64,000 bases of DNA, taken from NCBI RefSeq assembly GCF_900099645.1, contig NZ_FMTL01000004.1, positions 62,001 to 126,000 of the forward strand, written 5' to 3'. The DNA comes from Pseudomonas peli. GTDB lineage: Bacteria > Pseudomonadota > Gammaproteobacteria > Pseudomonadales > Pseudomonadaceae. This document shows, one piece after another, positions 15,781-24,936 of the stretch (its first letter is position 1; each line of letters starts with the position of its first letter). The position numbers and the translations under genes are program-made. The notes beneath the pieces were generated by a model. The model searched no databases and was not told the origin of the DNA. It saw only the letters and a program-made list of their open reading frames with translations.

Positions 15781-18700
15781 TTAACCGATGGTCATCAAAC
15801 TGGCGTTGCCGCCCGCTGCTGCGGTGTTGATGCTCAACGCGTGCTCAATCAGCAGGCGCTCCAGCGGGATATCCGTCTCGCCTTTGTGCAGACCATGCAC
15901 ACCGATAATCGCGCCAGGACGCTGAGCCGCCAGTTGGCAGACTTCGCGCAGCTGATCAGAGTCACCGTGATGAATGATCGCGTCGAACACCGTTTCGCTC
16001 TCGCTCCACTGGCTGAGCACGGTGATGCGTTGCTGCACGGCCTTGGGCAGTGCGGCAAACAGCTCGCGGGTCAGCTCGCTTTCCTGCCACAGCACCTGGC
16101 AACCCACGGCCAGAGCCGCTGCCAACTGCACAAGCAGGTCACTGCGCTCATCCGCCAGACACAGCACATGCTCACGCGGCAGCAAGCTGTAGCTGTTGCG
16201 TTCACCGGTTGGGCCATTGAGCATCTGCACGGTGCCGCTCTGCGCCAGCTCGACATACTGCGCGCTCAGGGCAGTCAGGCTCGGCTCATGCTTGGTCGCC
16301 CAATCCTGCAGCGCCTGAATCACCTTGGCCTGCTCTGCCGGGCGCTGGATTTCGCCATTTTCCTGCTGCAGCTGCTTGGCCACTGCGTCCTGCGGACGGG
16401 TTGCCAGCAGGCGGTACATATACAGCGGGCCACCGGCTTTCGGGCCGGTGCCGGACAGGCCTTCGCCGCCGAACGGCTGCACGCCGACTACAGCGCCAAC
16501 CATGTTGCGGTTCACATACAGGTTGCCGACCTTGGCGGTGTTGACCACCTGAGCGATGGTTTCGTCGATGCGCGTGTGCACACCGAGGGTCAGACCGTAA
16601 CCACTGTCGTTGATCTGCTGCAGCAACTTGCCCAGGTCAGCACGCTGGTAGCGCACCACGTGCAGTACCGGGCCGAAGATCTCACGCTGCATCTCGTCGA
16701 AGCTGTCCAGCTCGATCAGCGTCGGCAGCACAAAGGTGCCGCGTTTGATGTCGTCACCCACGGCGCGGGCGCTCTGGAACACCTTGCGACCCTTCTCGCG
16801 CATCTTCTCGATGTGCTGGTCGATATTGTCCTTGGCTTCGGCGTCGATCACCGGGCCGATATCGGTGCTCAGGCGCTCCGGGTTGCCCAGGCTGTATTCG
16901 GCCATGGCGCCCTTGAGCATGTTGATCACTCGATCCGCCACGTCTTCCTGCACACACAGCACGCGCAGTGCCGAGCAACGCTGGCCGGCGCTGTCGAAGG
17001 CTGAGGCCACGACGTCGACCACCACCTGCTCGGTCAACGCCGAGGAGTCGACGATCATGCTGTTGAGGCCGCCGGTTTCGGCGATCAGCGGAATGGTGCG
17101 GCCCTGGGAATCCAGGCGACCAGCGAGGTTGCGCTGAATGATCCCGGCCACTTCGGTGGAACCGGTAAACATCACGCCACGCACTCGCTCGTTGCCTATC
17201 AGGCCAGCACCGACGGTTTCGCCACGGCCCGGCAGCAGTTGCACGGCGCCGCTCGGTACACCGGCATCCAGCAGAATGCGCACAGCCTGCGCAGCGATCA
17301 GCGGCGTTTGTTCGGCCGGCTTGGCCAGCACGGTGTTACCGGCAGCCAAAGCGGCGGCGACCTGACCGCTGAAAATCGCCAGCGGGAAGTTCCACGGGCT
17401 GATGCACACCACCGGGCCCAGCGGGCGGTGGCTGTCATTGCTGAAGTGATTGCGCGCCTGCGCCGCGTAGTAGCGCAGGAAGTCCACCGCCTCGCGTACT
17501 TCGGCGATGGCGTTGGCGAAGGTCTTGCCGGATTCACGCACCAGCAAGCCCATCAGCTGCTGCATTTCCGCTTCCATCTGGTCGGCGGCACGGTCGAGCA
17601 CGGCGGCGCGCTCGGCCGGCAGGGTCGACTGCCAGATCTGCCCGCTGGACACGGCGCAGAGCACGGCGTTGCGAACATCCTGCTCACTGGCTTCATGCAC
17701 ATGGCCAACGATGTCGCGGTGGTCCGCCGGGTTGCGTACCGGCTGCGCTTCGCTCAGCTCAGGCGCTTCGCAACCAAGCAGCGGCATGGCCTTGTAAGCG
17801 TTGTTGGTGCTGCTCAGCAGCGCCGAGGACAGCGAACCGAGGCGGTGTTCGTTGGCAAGGTCGATGCCTTCGGAGTTCAAGCGGGCGTCGCCATACAGCG
17901 CACGCGGCAGAGCAATGCGCGGGTGTGGCAGGCCAAGGCCGCCTTCCTGCGTGGCCATCTGCTCGACCTGCTGCACGGGGTCGAGCACCAGTTCCTTGAT
18001 CGAAATGCTGTGGTCGGCGATACGGTTGACGAACGAGGTGTTCGCGCCGTTTTCCAGCAGACGACGCACCAGATAAGCCAACAGGGTTTCATGGCTGCCC
18101 ACTGGTGCGTAGATACGGCACGGACGGTTCAGCTTGCCATCGGCAACCTTGCCCACCACCTGCTCGTACAGCGGCTCGCCCATGCCGTGCAGGCACTGGA
18201 ACTCGTACTGACCGGGGTAGTAGTTCTGCCCAGCCAACTGGTAGATGGCCGACAGCGAGTGGGCGTTGTGGGTGGCGAACTGCGGGTAGATCGCTTCCGG
18301 CACGGCCAGCAGCTTGCGGGCGCAAGCGATGTAGGAAATATCGGTGTACGGCTTGCGGGTATACACCGGGTAGCCTTCCAGACCTTCGACCTGGGCGCGC
18401 TTGATCTCGCTGTCCCAGTACGCGCCTTTCACCAGGCGGATCATCAGGCGATGACGGCTGCGCTTGGCCAGGTCGATGACGTAGTCGATCACATACGGGC
18501 AGCGCTTCTGGTAAGCCTGGATAACGAAGCCGATACCGTTCCAGCCGGTCAGGGCCGGGTCGAAGCACAGGCGCTCGAGCAGATCGAGGGAGATCTCCAG
18601 GCGGTCGGCTTCTTCGGCATCGATGTTCAGGCCGATGTCGTACTGCTTGGCCAGCTTGGTCAGGCCGAGCAGGATCGGGTACAGCTCGTCCATCACGCGC

Positions 18701-19722
18701 TCGTACTGGGCGCGGCTGTAACGCGGATGCAGCGCCGAGAGTTTGATCGAGATGCCCGGGCCTTCGTAGATGCCACGGCCGTGAGAGGCCTTGCCGATGG
18801 CATGAATAGCCTGCTCGTAGGACGCCAGGTAGCGCTTGGCGTCTTCATCGGTCAGCGCGGCTTCACCGAGCATGTCGTAGGAATAGCGGAAGCCCTTGGT
18901 TTCCATGTTGGTGGCGTTGGCCAGTGCTTCGGCGATGGTTTCGCCGGTGACGAACTGCTCACCCATCAGGCGCATGGACATGTCCACGCCCTTGCGGATC
19001 AGCGGCTCGCCGCCTTTGCCGATAATGCGATTGAGCGAAGTCACCAGGCCAGCTTCGTTGTGCGTGGCCACCAGTTTGCCGGTGATCAACAGGCCCCAGC
19101 TGGCGGCGTTGACGAACATCGATGGGCTGTTGCCCAGGTGCTGGCTCCAATTGCCGTTGCTGATCTTGTCGCGGATCAGCGCATCACGGGTGGCCTTGTC
19201 CGGAATACGCAGCAGCGCTTCAGCCAGGCACATCAGCGCCACACCTTCCTGCGAGGACAGCGAGAATTCCTGCAGCAAGCCCTGCACCAGGCCCTGACGG
19301 CCACCGGCGTTCTTCTGGTTGCGTAGCTTCTCGGCAATGCCCATGGCCAGCTTGTTGCTCGCCTCGGCCATGTCCTTCGGCAGACGCGCCTGCTCCAGCA
19401 GCATTGGTACCGCTTCGGTTTCCGGCCGGCGATAAGCGCCGGTAATGGCGGCACGCAGCACTGACTGCGGCAGGATGCTTTCGGCGAAATCGAGGAACAC
19501 CTGCAAACCTTGCTCAGTCAGGTTTTCCACCACTTCTTCGCCCGCCACAGCGGCAAGGCCAGAATGCTCGGCCGGAGTCAGACCACCCTCGATCTGCTCC
19601 AGGTAATTGAAGATCGCCTGCTTGATCAGCCAATGCGGCGTGCGGTCAATCGACTGCGCAGCCTGCTTGAGGCGATCACGGGTTGCATCATCGAGCTTTA
19701 CGCCAAGGGTGGTAGTGGCCAT
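15781..19722 (-). CDS. putA: Trifunctional proline utilisation protein PutA
   Basis: The protein has 1313 residues when started at MATTTLGVKLDD (ATG 19722). The longer frame to 19809 gives an unlikely extension. Residues 1-47 form the ribbon-helix-helix DNA-binding domain (DRLKQAAQSIDRTPHWLIKQA). The FAD proline dehydrogenase barrel (KGAYWDSEIKRAQ) and the NAD P5C dehydrogenase (GSTEVAG, LIAETGG, catalytic Cys in SAGQRCSALR) follow. It oxidises proline to glutamate at the membrane and represses put genes when proline is low. A typical length for Pseudomonas PutA. putP is not adjacent. Confidence 0.97.
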   Translation of the reverse strand: MATTTLGVKLDDATRDRLKQAAQSIDRTPHWLIKQAIFNYLEQIEGGLTPAEHSGLAAVAGEEVVENLTEQGLQVFLDFAESILPQSVLRAAITGAYRRPETEAVPMLLEQARLPKDMAEASNKLAMGIAEKLRNQKNAGGRQGLVQGLLQEFSLSSQEGVALMCLAEALLRIPDKATRDALIRDKISNGNWSQHLGNSPSMFVNAASWGLLITGKLVATHNEAGLVTSLNRIIGKGGEPLIRKGVDMSMRLMGEQFVTGETIAEALANATNMETKGFRYSYDMLGEAALTDEDAKRYLASYEQAIHAIGKASHGRGIYEGPGISIKLSALHPRYSRAQYERVMDELYPILLGLTKLAKQYDIGLNIDAEEADRLEISLDLLERLCFDPALTGWNGIGFVIQAYQKRCPYVIDYVIDLAKRSRHRLMIRLVKGAYWDSEIKRAQVEGLEGYPVYTRKPYTDISYIACARKLLAVPEAIYPQFATHNAHSLSAIYQLAGQNYYPGQYEFQCLHGMGEPLYEQVVGKVADGKLNRPCRIYAPVGSHETLLAYLVRRLLENGANTSFVNRIADHSISIKELVLDPVQQVEQMATQEGGLGLPHPRIALPRALYGDARLNSEGIDLANEHRLGSLSSALLSSTNNAYKAMPLLGCEAPELSEAQPVRNPADHRDIVGHVHEASEQDVRNAVLCAVSSGQIWQSTLPAERAAVLDRAADQMEAEMQQLMGLLVRESGKTFANAIAEVREAVDFLRYYAAQARNHFSNDSHRPLGPVVCISPWNFPLAIFSGQVAAALAAGNTVLAKPAEQTPLIAAQAVRILLDAGVPSGAVQLLPGRGETVGAGLIGNERVRGVMFTGSTEVAGIIQRNLAGRLDSQGRTIPLIAETGGLNSMIVDSSALTEQVVVDVVASAFDSAGQRCSALRVLCVQEDVADRVINMLKGAMAEYSLGNPERLSTDIGPVIDAEAKDNIDQHIEKMREKGRKVFQSARAVGDDIKRGTFVLPTLIELDSFDEMQREIFGPVLHVVRYQRADLGKLLQQINDSGYGLTLGVHTRIDETIAQVVNTAKVGNLYVNRNMVGAVVGVQPFGGEGLSGTGPKAGGPLYMYRLLATRPQDAVAKQLQQENGEIQRPAEQAKVIQALQDWATKHEPSLTALSAQYVELAQSGTVQMLNGPTGERNSYSLLPREHVLCLADERSDLLVQLAAALAVGCQVLWQESELTRELFAALPKAVQQRITVLSQWSESETVFDAIIHHGDSDQLREVCQLAAQRPGAIIGVHGLHKGETDIPLERLLIEHALSINTAAAGGNASLMTIG

Positions 19723-20269
19723 TGGTTTGTCCTGTATGGGCTGAAGCACGGCAAAAAATCGCCGAAAGCAATTTGCGCCACCTCCGCAACCAACCAGGGT
19801 GGCTGCCATAGAAGGCGAGGCGCAAAAAATCTGGCGAGAGATTAAACCTCACAAGGCTCAGGGTGCAACTAGGTGCAACCAAACAAAATCGCAACTCTTT
19901 GCCGCACAACACGGGGCGCAGTCTCACTCATTTCAGGCTAAAACCCAGCGCCCGTAAGGCTTTTGCAAAAATTGCCAACACCTTGAGGAAAACGCTCGTT
20001 TTAAAAAAGCATCGAGCTTCCGACGACAGGTACAACCCAAACACCAACAAGGTTGCACTGCGACATTTATCCCTGCTCACTAGAGCAAAGCACAACGGGT
20101 CAAAATCCGTGCAATGGCCGACGGAGTGCACCTGCACTTAGCGCAACCGCCCACCTGCGCGCGAAGCCAACAGCACAGAAGCAGGACGAGTGAATCAACG
20201 CGATGGCGCGGATAGCCGGGCGACACAATGTCGCGTTAAGCTCAAGGGGGGATTCATAAGGAGATGACC
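19723..20269. promoter_or_regulatory. putA upstream region with putative PutA boxes
   Basis: No convincing gene lies in these 547 bases. PutA of enteric bacteria binds GTTGCA. The complement TGCAAC occurs at 19864-19869 and 19874-19879, exactly 10 bases apart (one helical turn), and GTTGCA at 20052-20057. Being upstream of putA, whose product keeps the RHH domain, these are probable autoregulatory operators. Boxes seen in sequence; binding is inference. A 92-codon frame at 19863-20141 looks spurious. Confidence 0.6.
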
Positions 20270-20557
20270 ATGACTGCCAAGGAAGCGCAATTGACTGAGC
20301 TACTCAGCCTGTCCACGCGCACCCTCACCCACCTGACAGCCGCCATCACCGCGATGTCATTTGAACTGCTCAATACCCAGGACAACGCCGTGAACGCCAC
20401 GGCACACAAGATGATCGAGCGCATGCTGGCGATCAACAGCGAGCTGGATCAGCAATGGCAACTGCTCGGCCAGCTGGCCGGCACTCAGCCAGAGCCCAGC
20501 AACGCACTGGAACAGGTGGTGTTACAGAGCCTGGAAACGGTAGGGACCGAGGTCTAA
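20270..20557 (+). CDS. Small helical protein of unknown function
   Basis: The protein has 95 residues. AAGGAG at 20258-20263 sits 6 bases before the ATG at 20270, so that start is preferred over the ATG at 20264. The product is predicted all-helical and amphipathic (TLTHLTAAITAMSFELL, HKMIERMLAINSELDQQW), without cysteine, signal or membrane segment. It is followed by another small frame. I do not recognise the family. It is divergent from putA, but at 547 bases distance no functional link can be claimed. Confidence 0.65.
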   Translation: MTAKEAQLTELLSLSTRTLTHLTAAITAMSFELLNTQDNAVNATAHKMIERMLAINSELDQQWQLLGQLAGTQPEPSNALEQVVLQSLETVGTEV

Positions 20558-20636
20558 CGCCCCCCCCGGAGCAGTCGAAACAAGCACTCAACGGCCCAGC
20601 ATGCCGCAGAACAGGTCATCATCTCCGGCGAGATTG

Positions 20637-20798
20637 ATGCACCAAAACGCCGGCGTCATGGCGCGCAACAAGGAAGCCGTGCAACTGGCCGCGGAGCTGA
20701 CCGAAAGCGTTATGTCCTACCTGCATGTGCCGAGCAGCGATAAGCCTGTACGCAAGCCCATCAAACGACGCGCCAGCACCACGCCGCGACAGAGTTAG
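20637..20798 (+). CDS. Small basic hypothetical protein
   Basis: A 53-residue frame from the ATG at 20637, with GGCGAG about 5 bases upstream; alternatives are ATG 20601 or ATG 20658 (MARNKEAV). The middle (EAVQLAAELTESVMSYL) is an amphipathic helix and the C-terminus is strongly basic (RKPIKRRASTTPR). It follows the small helical protein by 79 bases and may be co-transcribed with it. No family recognised; coding status uncertain. Confidence 0.4.
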   Translation: MHQNAGVMARNKEAVQLAAELTESVMSYLHVPSSDKPVRKPIKRRASTTPRQS

Positions 20799-21020
20799 CG
20801 CGCACCAAGTTAAGGCTAAAACTGTCCGACAGGTCAGTTATCAGTGCACGCAACGTATTTACATCCCCCCAAAAACCACTAGAGTGCGCGCCCGACGCGC
20901 GCCATCTGGCGGCGCCGTGAACGATTTCAGGACTTGGCCTTGTTCTTGCTCAAGCTCCGACAGCCTGACCACTCAGACAGGTTTAAAACGATAATTCAGC
21001 ACTTTGGGGAGCACCACTTG

Positions 21021-21815
21021 ATGAACCGTACACTTTCCTCTCTGGTCCTGGCAGGCGGGCTTCTGGCGGGCGGCCAGGCCGTCGCGGGTGACCTGCTGCA
21101 TTGGCAGAACAACAGCCTGACCTACCTGTATGGCCAGGATTACAAGATTGACCCGGAAATCCAGCAGACCGTGACCTTTGAACACGCCAGTGGCTGGGCT
21201 ATCGGCGATCTGTTCTTCTTCGTCGACACCATCAAGTACAACACCGACGCCACCAATGGCGCAGGCGACGGCCACACCTTCTACGGCGAGTTCTCACCGC
21301 GCCTGTCGTTCGGCAAGCTGTTCAACAGCAAGCTGGAATTCGGCCCGATCAAGGACGTATTGCTGGCCACTACCTATGAATTCGGTGAAGACGATGTCGA
21401 GTCCTACCTGATCGGCCCAGGCTTTGACCTGGCTATCCCCGGCTTTGACTACTTCTCGCTGAACTTCTACAACCGTACGACCGATGGCAAGCGCGACGGC
21501 GATAACGTCTGGCAGATCACTCCGGTGTGGAGCTACACCATCCCGGTGGGTAAATCCGACATCGTGATCGACGGCTTTATGGATTGGGTGGTCGACAACG
21601 ACAAGAGCTACCACGCCAACCTGCACTTCAACCCACAGATCAAGTACGACCTGGGTAAGGCCATGAACTGGGGCGAGAAGCAGCTGTATGTCGGTATCGA
21701 ATACGACTACTGGAAAGACAAGTACGGTATCGAAGACAGCGGTTTTGTCAGCGACAACTTTGTCGGCGCGACCGATCAGAACACCGCCAGCCTGTTGGTA
21801 AAAGCGCACTTCTGA
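21021..21815 (+). CDS. Outer membrane protein OmpK / Tsx-like nucleoside channel
   Basis: The protein has 264 residues; ATG 21021 follows GGGGAGC. A signal peptide ends at AVAG/DLLHW. The mature part is a beta-barrel with alternating aromatic strands (DYFSLNFYNR, KQLYVGIEYDYWKDKYG) and the C-terminal Phe (LLVKAHF) typical of outer membrane barrels. The family (OmpK/Tsx) forms nucleoside-selective channels and serves as phage receptor in other species. An upstream in-frame start at 20934 is not used. Monocistronic by context. Confidence 0.85.
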   Translation: MNRTLSSLVLAGGLLAGGQAVAGDLLHWQNNSLTYLYGQDYKIDPEIQQTVTFEHASGWAIGDLFFFVDTIKYNTDATNGAGDGHTFYGEFSPRLSFGKLFNSKLEFGPIKDVLLATTYEFGEDDVESYLIGPGFDLAIPGFDYFSLNFYNRTTDGKRDGDNVWQITPVWSYTIPVGKSDIVIDGFMDWVVDNDKSYHANLHFNPQIKYDLGKAMNWGEKQLYVGIEYDYWKDKYGIEDSGFVSDNFVGATDQNTASLLVKAHF

Positions 21816-21966
21816 TACTCAGTAGCAAACCCGCCAGCACCTGTGATTACAGGCTGGCGGGCATCTCCTGCAACAACCCTTCTCGCGCTAATTTGCCCTG
21901 CTGCGGCGTAATCGCCGCGCTCTCGGGGTCTTCTACTCTGTGATTACTCAGCAGTGGATACCCAGC

Positions 21967-22461
21967 ATGCCCAACGCACTTCACCGCACATTCTTCCGCG
22001 CCCTGCTTGTCAGCCTGCTGCTCACCCTGGCTGCATGCAGCACGCTGGCCACGCGCGACCCATTGCGCATCGAACTGGTCGGTATCGAGCCGCTGCCCGG
22101 CGAAGGCCTGGAAGCACGCTTCGCAATCAAACTGCGGGTACAGAACCCCAATGACCGGCCCATCGATTTCGACGGCGTGGACCTTGAGCTGCAGGTCAAC
22201 CAGCAGCCGCTGCTCAGTGGCGTCAGTGACCAACACGGGCAAGTACCCCGTTACGGTGAAAGCATCCTGCGTATTCCGGTCAGCCTTTCCGCCTACGCCG
22301 CACTGCGCCAGGCCTGGGGCATGGCCGGCTATCAGGACGGCCAGGGGCTGCCCTATGAATTGCGTGGCAAGTTGGCCAACGGCCTGTTTGGCACCTGGCG
22401 TTTTAATGACCGTGGCACGCTTAACTGGCCACAACCGCCAGCGCCCGGCGCGACACCATAA
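21967..22461 (+). CDS. LEA type 2 (WHy-domain) lipoprotein
   Basis: The protein has 164 residues from ATG 21967. The signal sequence LLVSLLLTLAACS contains a lipobox with Cys, so it is probably a lipoprotein. The body (ELVGIEPLPGEGLEARFAIK, LRVQNPNDRPIDFDGVDLEL) is the water stress/hypersensitive response fold of LEA14-type proteins. The role in Pseudomonas is not established; envelope stress tolerance is a family-based guess. Confidence 0.8.
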   Translation: MPNALHRTFFRALLVSLLLTLAACSTLATRDPLRIELVGIEPLPGEGLEARFAIKLRVQNPNDRPIDFDGVDLELQVNQQPLLSGVSDQHGQVPRYGESILRIPVSLSAYAALRQAWGMAGYQDGQGLPYELRGKLANGLFGTWRFNDRGTLNWPQPPAPGATP

Positions 22462-22511
22462 AACCCTATACAATATGCGGCCTTTTCCTATCGACCTATC
22501 AAGGACCCGCC

Positions 22512-22853
22512 GTGAGCACGTTGCCGCCCTGCCCTAAATGCAATTCCGAATACACCTACGAAGACGGCGCCCAGCTGGTATGCCCGGAGTGCGCCCACGA
22601 ATGGTCGGCCACTGGCGCGAGCGACGCGGCAGATGACGCCAAGGTGATCAAGGATTCAGTGGGTAATGTGCTGCAGGACGGCGACACGATCACCGTGATC
22701 AAAGACCTGAAAGTCAAAGGCTCATCCCTGGTGGTCAAGGTCGGCACCAAGGTCAAAGGCATCCGCCTGTGCGACGGTGACCACGACATCGACTGCAAGA
22801 TCGACGGCATCGGCGCGATGAAGCTGAAATCCGAGTTCGTGCGCAAAGTCTGA
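22512..22853 (+). CDS. yjdM: YjdM/PhnA-family zinc-ribbon protein
   Basis: The protein has 113 residues from a GTG preceded by AAGGA. The N-terminal zinc ribbon CPKCNSEYTYE...LVCPECAHEW uses four cysteines. The C-terminal PhnA domain contains KDSVGNVLQDGDTITVIKDLKVKG. Members were once called alkylphosphonate uptake PhnA, but that role is not supported; the cellular function is unclear. A strong terminator follows immediately. Confidence 0.92.
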   Translation: MSTLPPCPKCNSEYTYEDGAQLVCPECAHEWSATGASDAADDAKVIKDSVGNVLQDGDTITVIKDLKVKGSSLVVKVGTKVKGIRLCDGDHDIDCKIDGIGAMKLKSEFVRKV

Positions 22854-22866
22854 GTCAACTTCCAGC

Positions 22867-22900
22867 AAAAAAAGCCCCGGTCAGCTGCCGGGGCTTTTTT
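22867..22900 (+). terminator. Rho-independent terminator after yjdM
   Basis: An A-run, then the stem GCCCCGG/CCGGGGC with a 7-base loop, then six T. It is symmetrical enough to work in both directions but here ends the yjdM transcript. Confidence 0.9.
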
Positions 22901-22960
22901 CATTAGCTAGCATCAATACAGAGCTATTCGCTCGTTCGAGGCGCCCGCCTGGAGGACCTC

Positions 22961-23683
22961 ATGCGTATTGTTGCGCTGTGCTTGACGCTATTACTGCCCT
23001 GGGCTGTGCAAGCCGAACCCTGGAAGGTGGTGGGCGATGAGCAGTTTGCACCCTATAGCTTTGTCACCATTGAGGATGACCAGCCGCGCGGGCTGGATGT
23101 GGAGTTGGTTGAGGCGGTGATGCAAGAGGCCAAAATCCCTTACAGCTTGCGCCTGTACCCCTGGGAGCGGGTCAAGCGCATGATCGATCGCAGTGAAGTG
23201 GCCATGGCTTTTCAGTTCGCCGGGACCCCCGAACGGATGCAGCAATACGAGCTGGCCGGGCCGATCCGTACCGGTTCAACGGTGTTTATGACCTCGCGTA
23301 AAACCGCCCTTAACGACTGGGACAAACTGGACGATCTGTCACTCTTCACCATTGGCCAGGTAAGGGGGTATGCCTACCAATCGGATTTCGACAAAGCCGA
23401 ACTGTCACGCGATACCAGTGCGCAGAACCCACGGCAGCTGGTGTCGATGCTGCTCGCCGGGCGCATTGATGTGATCGTCGGTGATCGTGTGCAACTGATG
23501 TATTTCGTTCGCGAGCAGCGCGCAGAACAGAGCGTACGCATTCTGCCCAAACCCCTGGTGGAAATGCCGCGTTATGTAGCCTTCGCCAAAGGCGATAGCG
23601 CCCGTGCCAAACAGTTCTCGGCAGCGCTGGAGCGTTTAAGACAGGCTGGCACCCTGGAAACCATTTACTCGCGCTGGCATTAA
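22961..23683 (+). CDS. Periplasmic substrate-binding protein, family 3 (amino-acid type)
   Basis: The protein has 240 residues; ATG 22961 follows GGAGG. The signal peptide ends at AVQA/EPW. The SBP_bac_3 pattern begins GDEQFAPYSFVTIEDDQPRG, then VELVEAVMQEAKI, RLYPWERVKRM and AGRIDVIVGDR. There is no permease or ATPase nearby, so it is an orphan binding protein. Such Pseudomonas proteins may act in sensing or with distant transporters. The ligand cannot be read from sequence. Confidence 0.85.
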   Translation: MRIVALCLTLLLPWAVQAEPWKVVGDEQFAPYSFVTIEDDQPRGLDVELVEAVMQEAKIPYSLRLYPWERVKRMIDRSEVAMAFQFAGTPERMQQYELAGPIRTGSTVFMTSRKTALNDWDKLDDLSLFTIGQVRGYAYQSDFDKAELSRDTSAQNPRQLVSMLLAGRIDVIVGDRVQLMYFVREQRAEQSVRILPKPLVEMPRYVAFAKGDSARAKQFSAALERLRQAGTLETIYSRWH

Positions 23684-23710
23684 GCCGCGCGCCACTTGCC
23701 AGGAGCCGCC

Positions 23711-23905
23711 ATGCGCGCCACCCGTGTATTTTTACTGCTCGCAGCCACCCTGGTTCTGAGCGCCTGCGGTCTCGGTGAAACCGCCGCAACTGCCAGCCTG
23801 CAAGCCGAGCAGGCCAGCCAACTGCAACAACAGACCGAACAGCTGAAACAGCAGATCGAAGCCGCCAACGCGCACAGTAATAAACGCTTGGAAGAAGGCT
23901 ACTGA
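23711..23905 (+). CDS. Small coiled-coil lipoprotein
   Basis: The protein has 64 residues from ATG 23711 with AGGAG in front. Lipobox LVLSAC near residue 17 to 18, followed by a Gln-rich amphipathic helix (EQASQLQQQTEQLKQQIEAA) with heptad character. It lies 27 bases after the binding protein and may be co-transcribed. Function unknown; Lpp-like structural role is only a shape resemblance. Confidence 0.75.
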   Translation: MRATRVFLLLAATLVLSACGLGETAATASLQAEQASQLQQQTEQLKQQIEAANAHSNKRLEEGY

Positions 23906-23909
23906 GGGT

Positions 23910-24620
23910 TTATTGCACGGGTAGGAAGTTCATAAACAGCAGGCTTTGGGCATAACTCACGCCCATGCGCCGATAGCGCTCATCCAGCACATCGGTGAGC
24001 AGATCCAGACGCGCGACGATCTTGCCGAACTCCACGGCATAGCTGAGGTTATGCCCCTCGGCAGAAATCTCGTTGGACAGCAGCCAGGGCTTGCCGCCGG
24101 CATCGGTGCGCTGGGCGAGCATCCAGCTGGCCTTCTCGACATTGCGCGCAGCGTTGTGGACAAACTGCGGGTCCAGCGTATCGCTCAGGTAGTACTCCGT
24201 GCGTCCGCCGTGGGCGGTAATCAGCATGCTTGCCAGCGAATAGATAAACGCCCCCACCCGATCGCCTTGGTACTCCGCACTCAGGGCATAACTCAGCGCC
24301 GCAACATCAGTGCGCCCGCCTAGCTGGGGAAGCGGCTGATCAAGTTCAATGGCGCGGTGCACCGCGCGTTTGGCGGACTCCACATCAGGTAAACCGGTTT
24401 TACGCCACTCGCGGGGGTTGCGCAGATACAGCTTGTCCATCAAACGGTAGAGGCTGTTGAGGTTGTTGCGCATGCCCAGGGTAGCCATACGGTCGGCATG
24501 GCTCTGGAAGAATTCGGTGGGTTTGATCGGACTGCGGTTGCTGACAATGGTCTGGTGATCTTGCCGGGTTGCGCAACCACTGACCGCCAGTAACAGCACA
24601 ACCAGCACCGACAGGCGCAT
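23910..24620 (-). CDS. Conserved lipoprotein of unknown function
   Basis: The protein has 236 residues from ATG 24620, chosen because it places a signal sequence (LSVLVVLLLAVSGCA) with lipobox Cys directly at the N-terminus; the frame extends to 24788 but that part looks non-coding. The mature part is helical, with SHADRMATLGMRNNLNSLYR and an alternation of polar helices. The family is common in Pseudomonas with no assigned function, as far as I can tell. It ends 4 bases from the convergent small lipoprotein gene. Confidence 0.75.
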   Translation of the reverse strand: MRLSVLVVLLLAVSGCATRQDHQTIVSNRSPIKPTEFFQSHADRMATLGMRNNLNSLYRLMDKLYLRNPREWRKTGLPDVESAKRAVHRAIELDQPLPQLGGRTDVAALSYALSAEYQGDRVGAFIYSLASMLITAHGGRTEYYLSDTLDPQFVHNAARNVEKASWMLAQRTDAGGKPWLLSNEISAEGHNLSYAVEFGKIVARLDLLTDVLDERYRRMGVSYAQSLLFMNFLPVQ

Positions 24621-24936
24621 TGCCACAGCGTTGCCGCCCGACCAGACGGGCCCATTTCTTAGCCATTGCCAACACTGCACAGTACTCATCAGAGGAGGTC
24701 GTCCGCTGCGGTGTGATGGGGTAACGCTAGCAACAAAATCCAGATTGGCCAGTTTTCCTCCTGAATACATGACTTTCAGCACAATCAAGCACCTAGCTGC
24801 ATAAGCTCAGGTGGACTGCCAACAGACCGCCTCAGGCGCAAAAGATTGCTAACCGCTTATCAGCAGCGCGGCAAAAGGCCCGTCGCAGAGCGCTTTAATC
24901 GGTATGATCCGCAGCTTTTTGGCTGCCGAGTGCCCC
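24621..24936. other. Intergenic region between divergent genes
   Basis: These 316 bases hold the upstream regions of the leftward lipoprotein and rightward nuclease genes. A TATGAT hexamer at 24903-24908 could be a -10 element for the nuclease gene, but no matching -35 was found. No other feature seen. Confidence 0.4.

Noticed and set aside
17239..19326. Long open frame (695 codons) opposite putA
   Set aside because: It is exactly antisense to a clear PutA frame; high-GC third positions create such frames, and its translation has no recognisable domain.
19863..20141. 92-codon frame upstream of putA
   Set aside because: No ribosome site, no coding-like composition, and it covers the putative PutA boxes.
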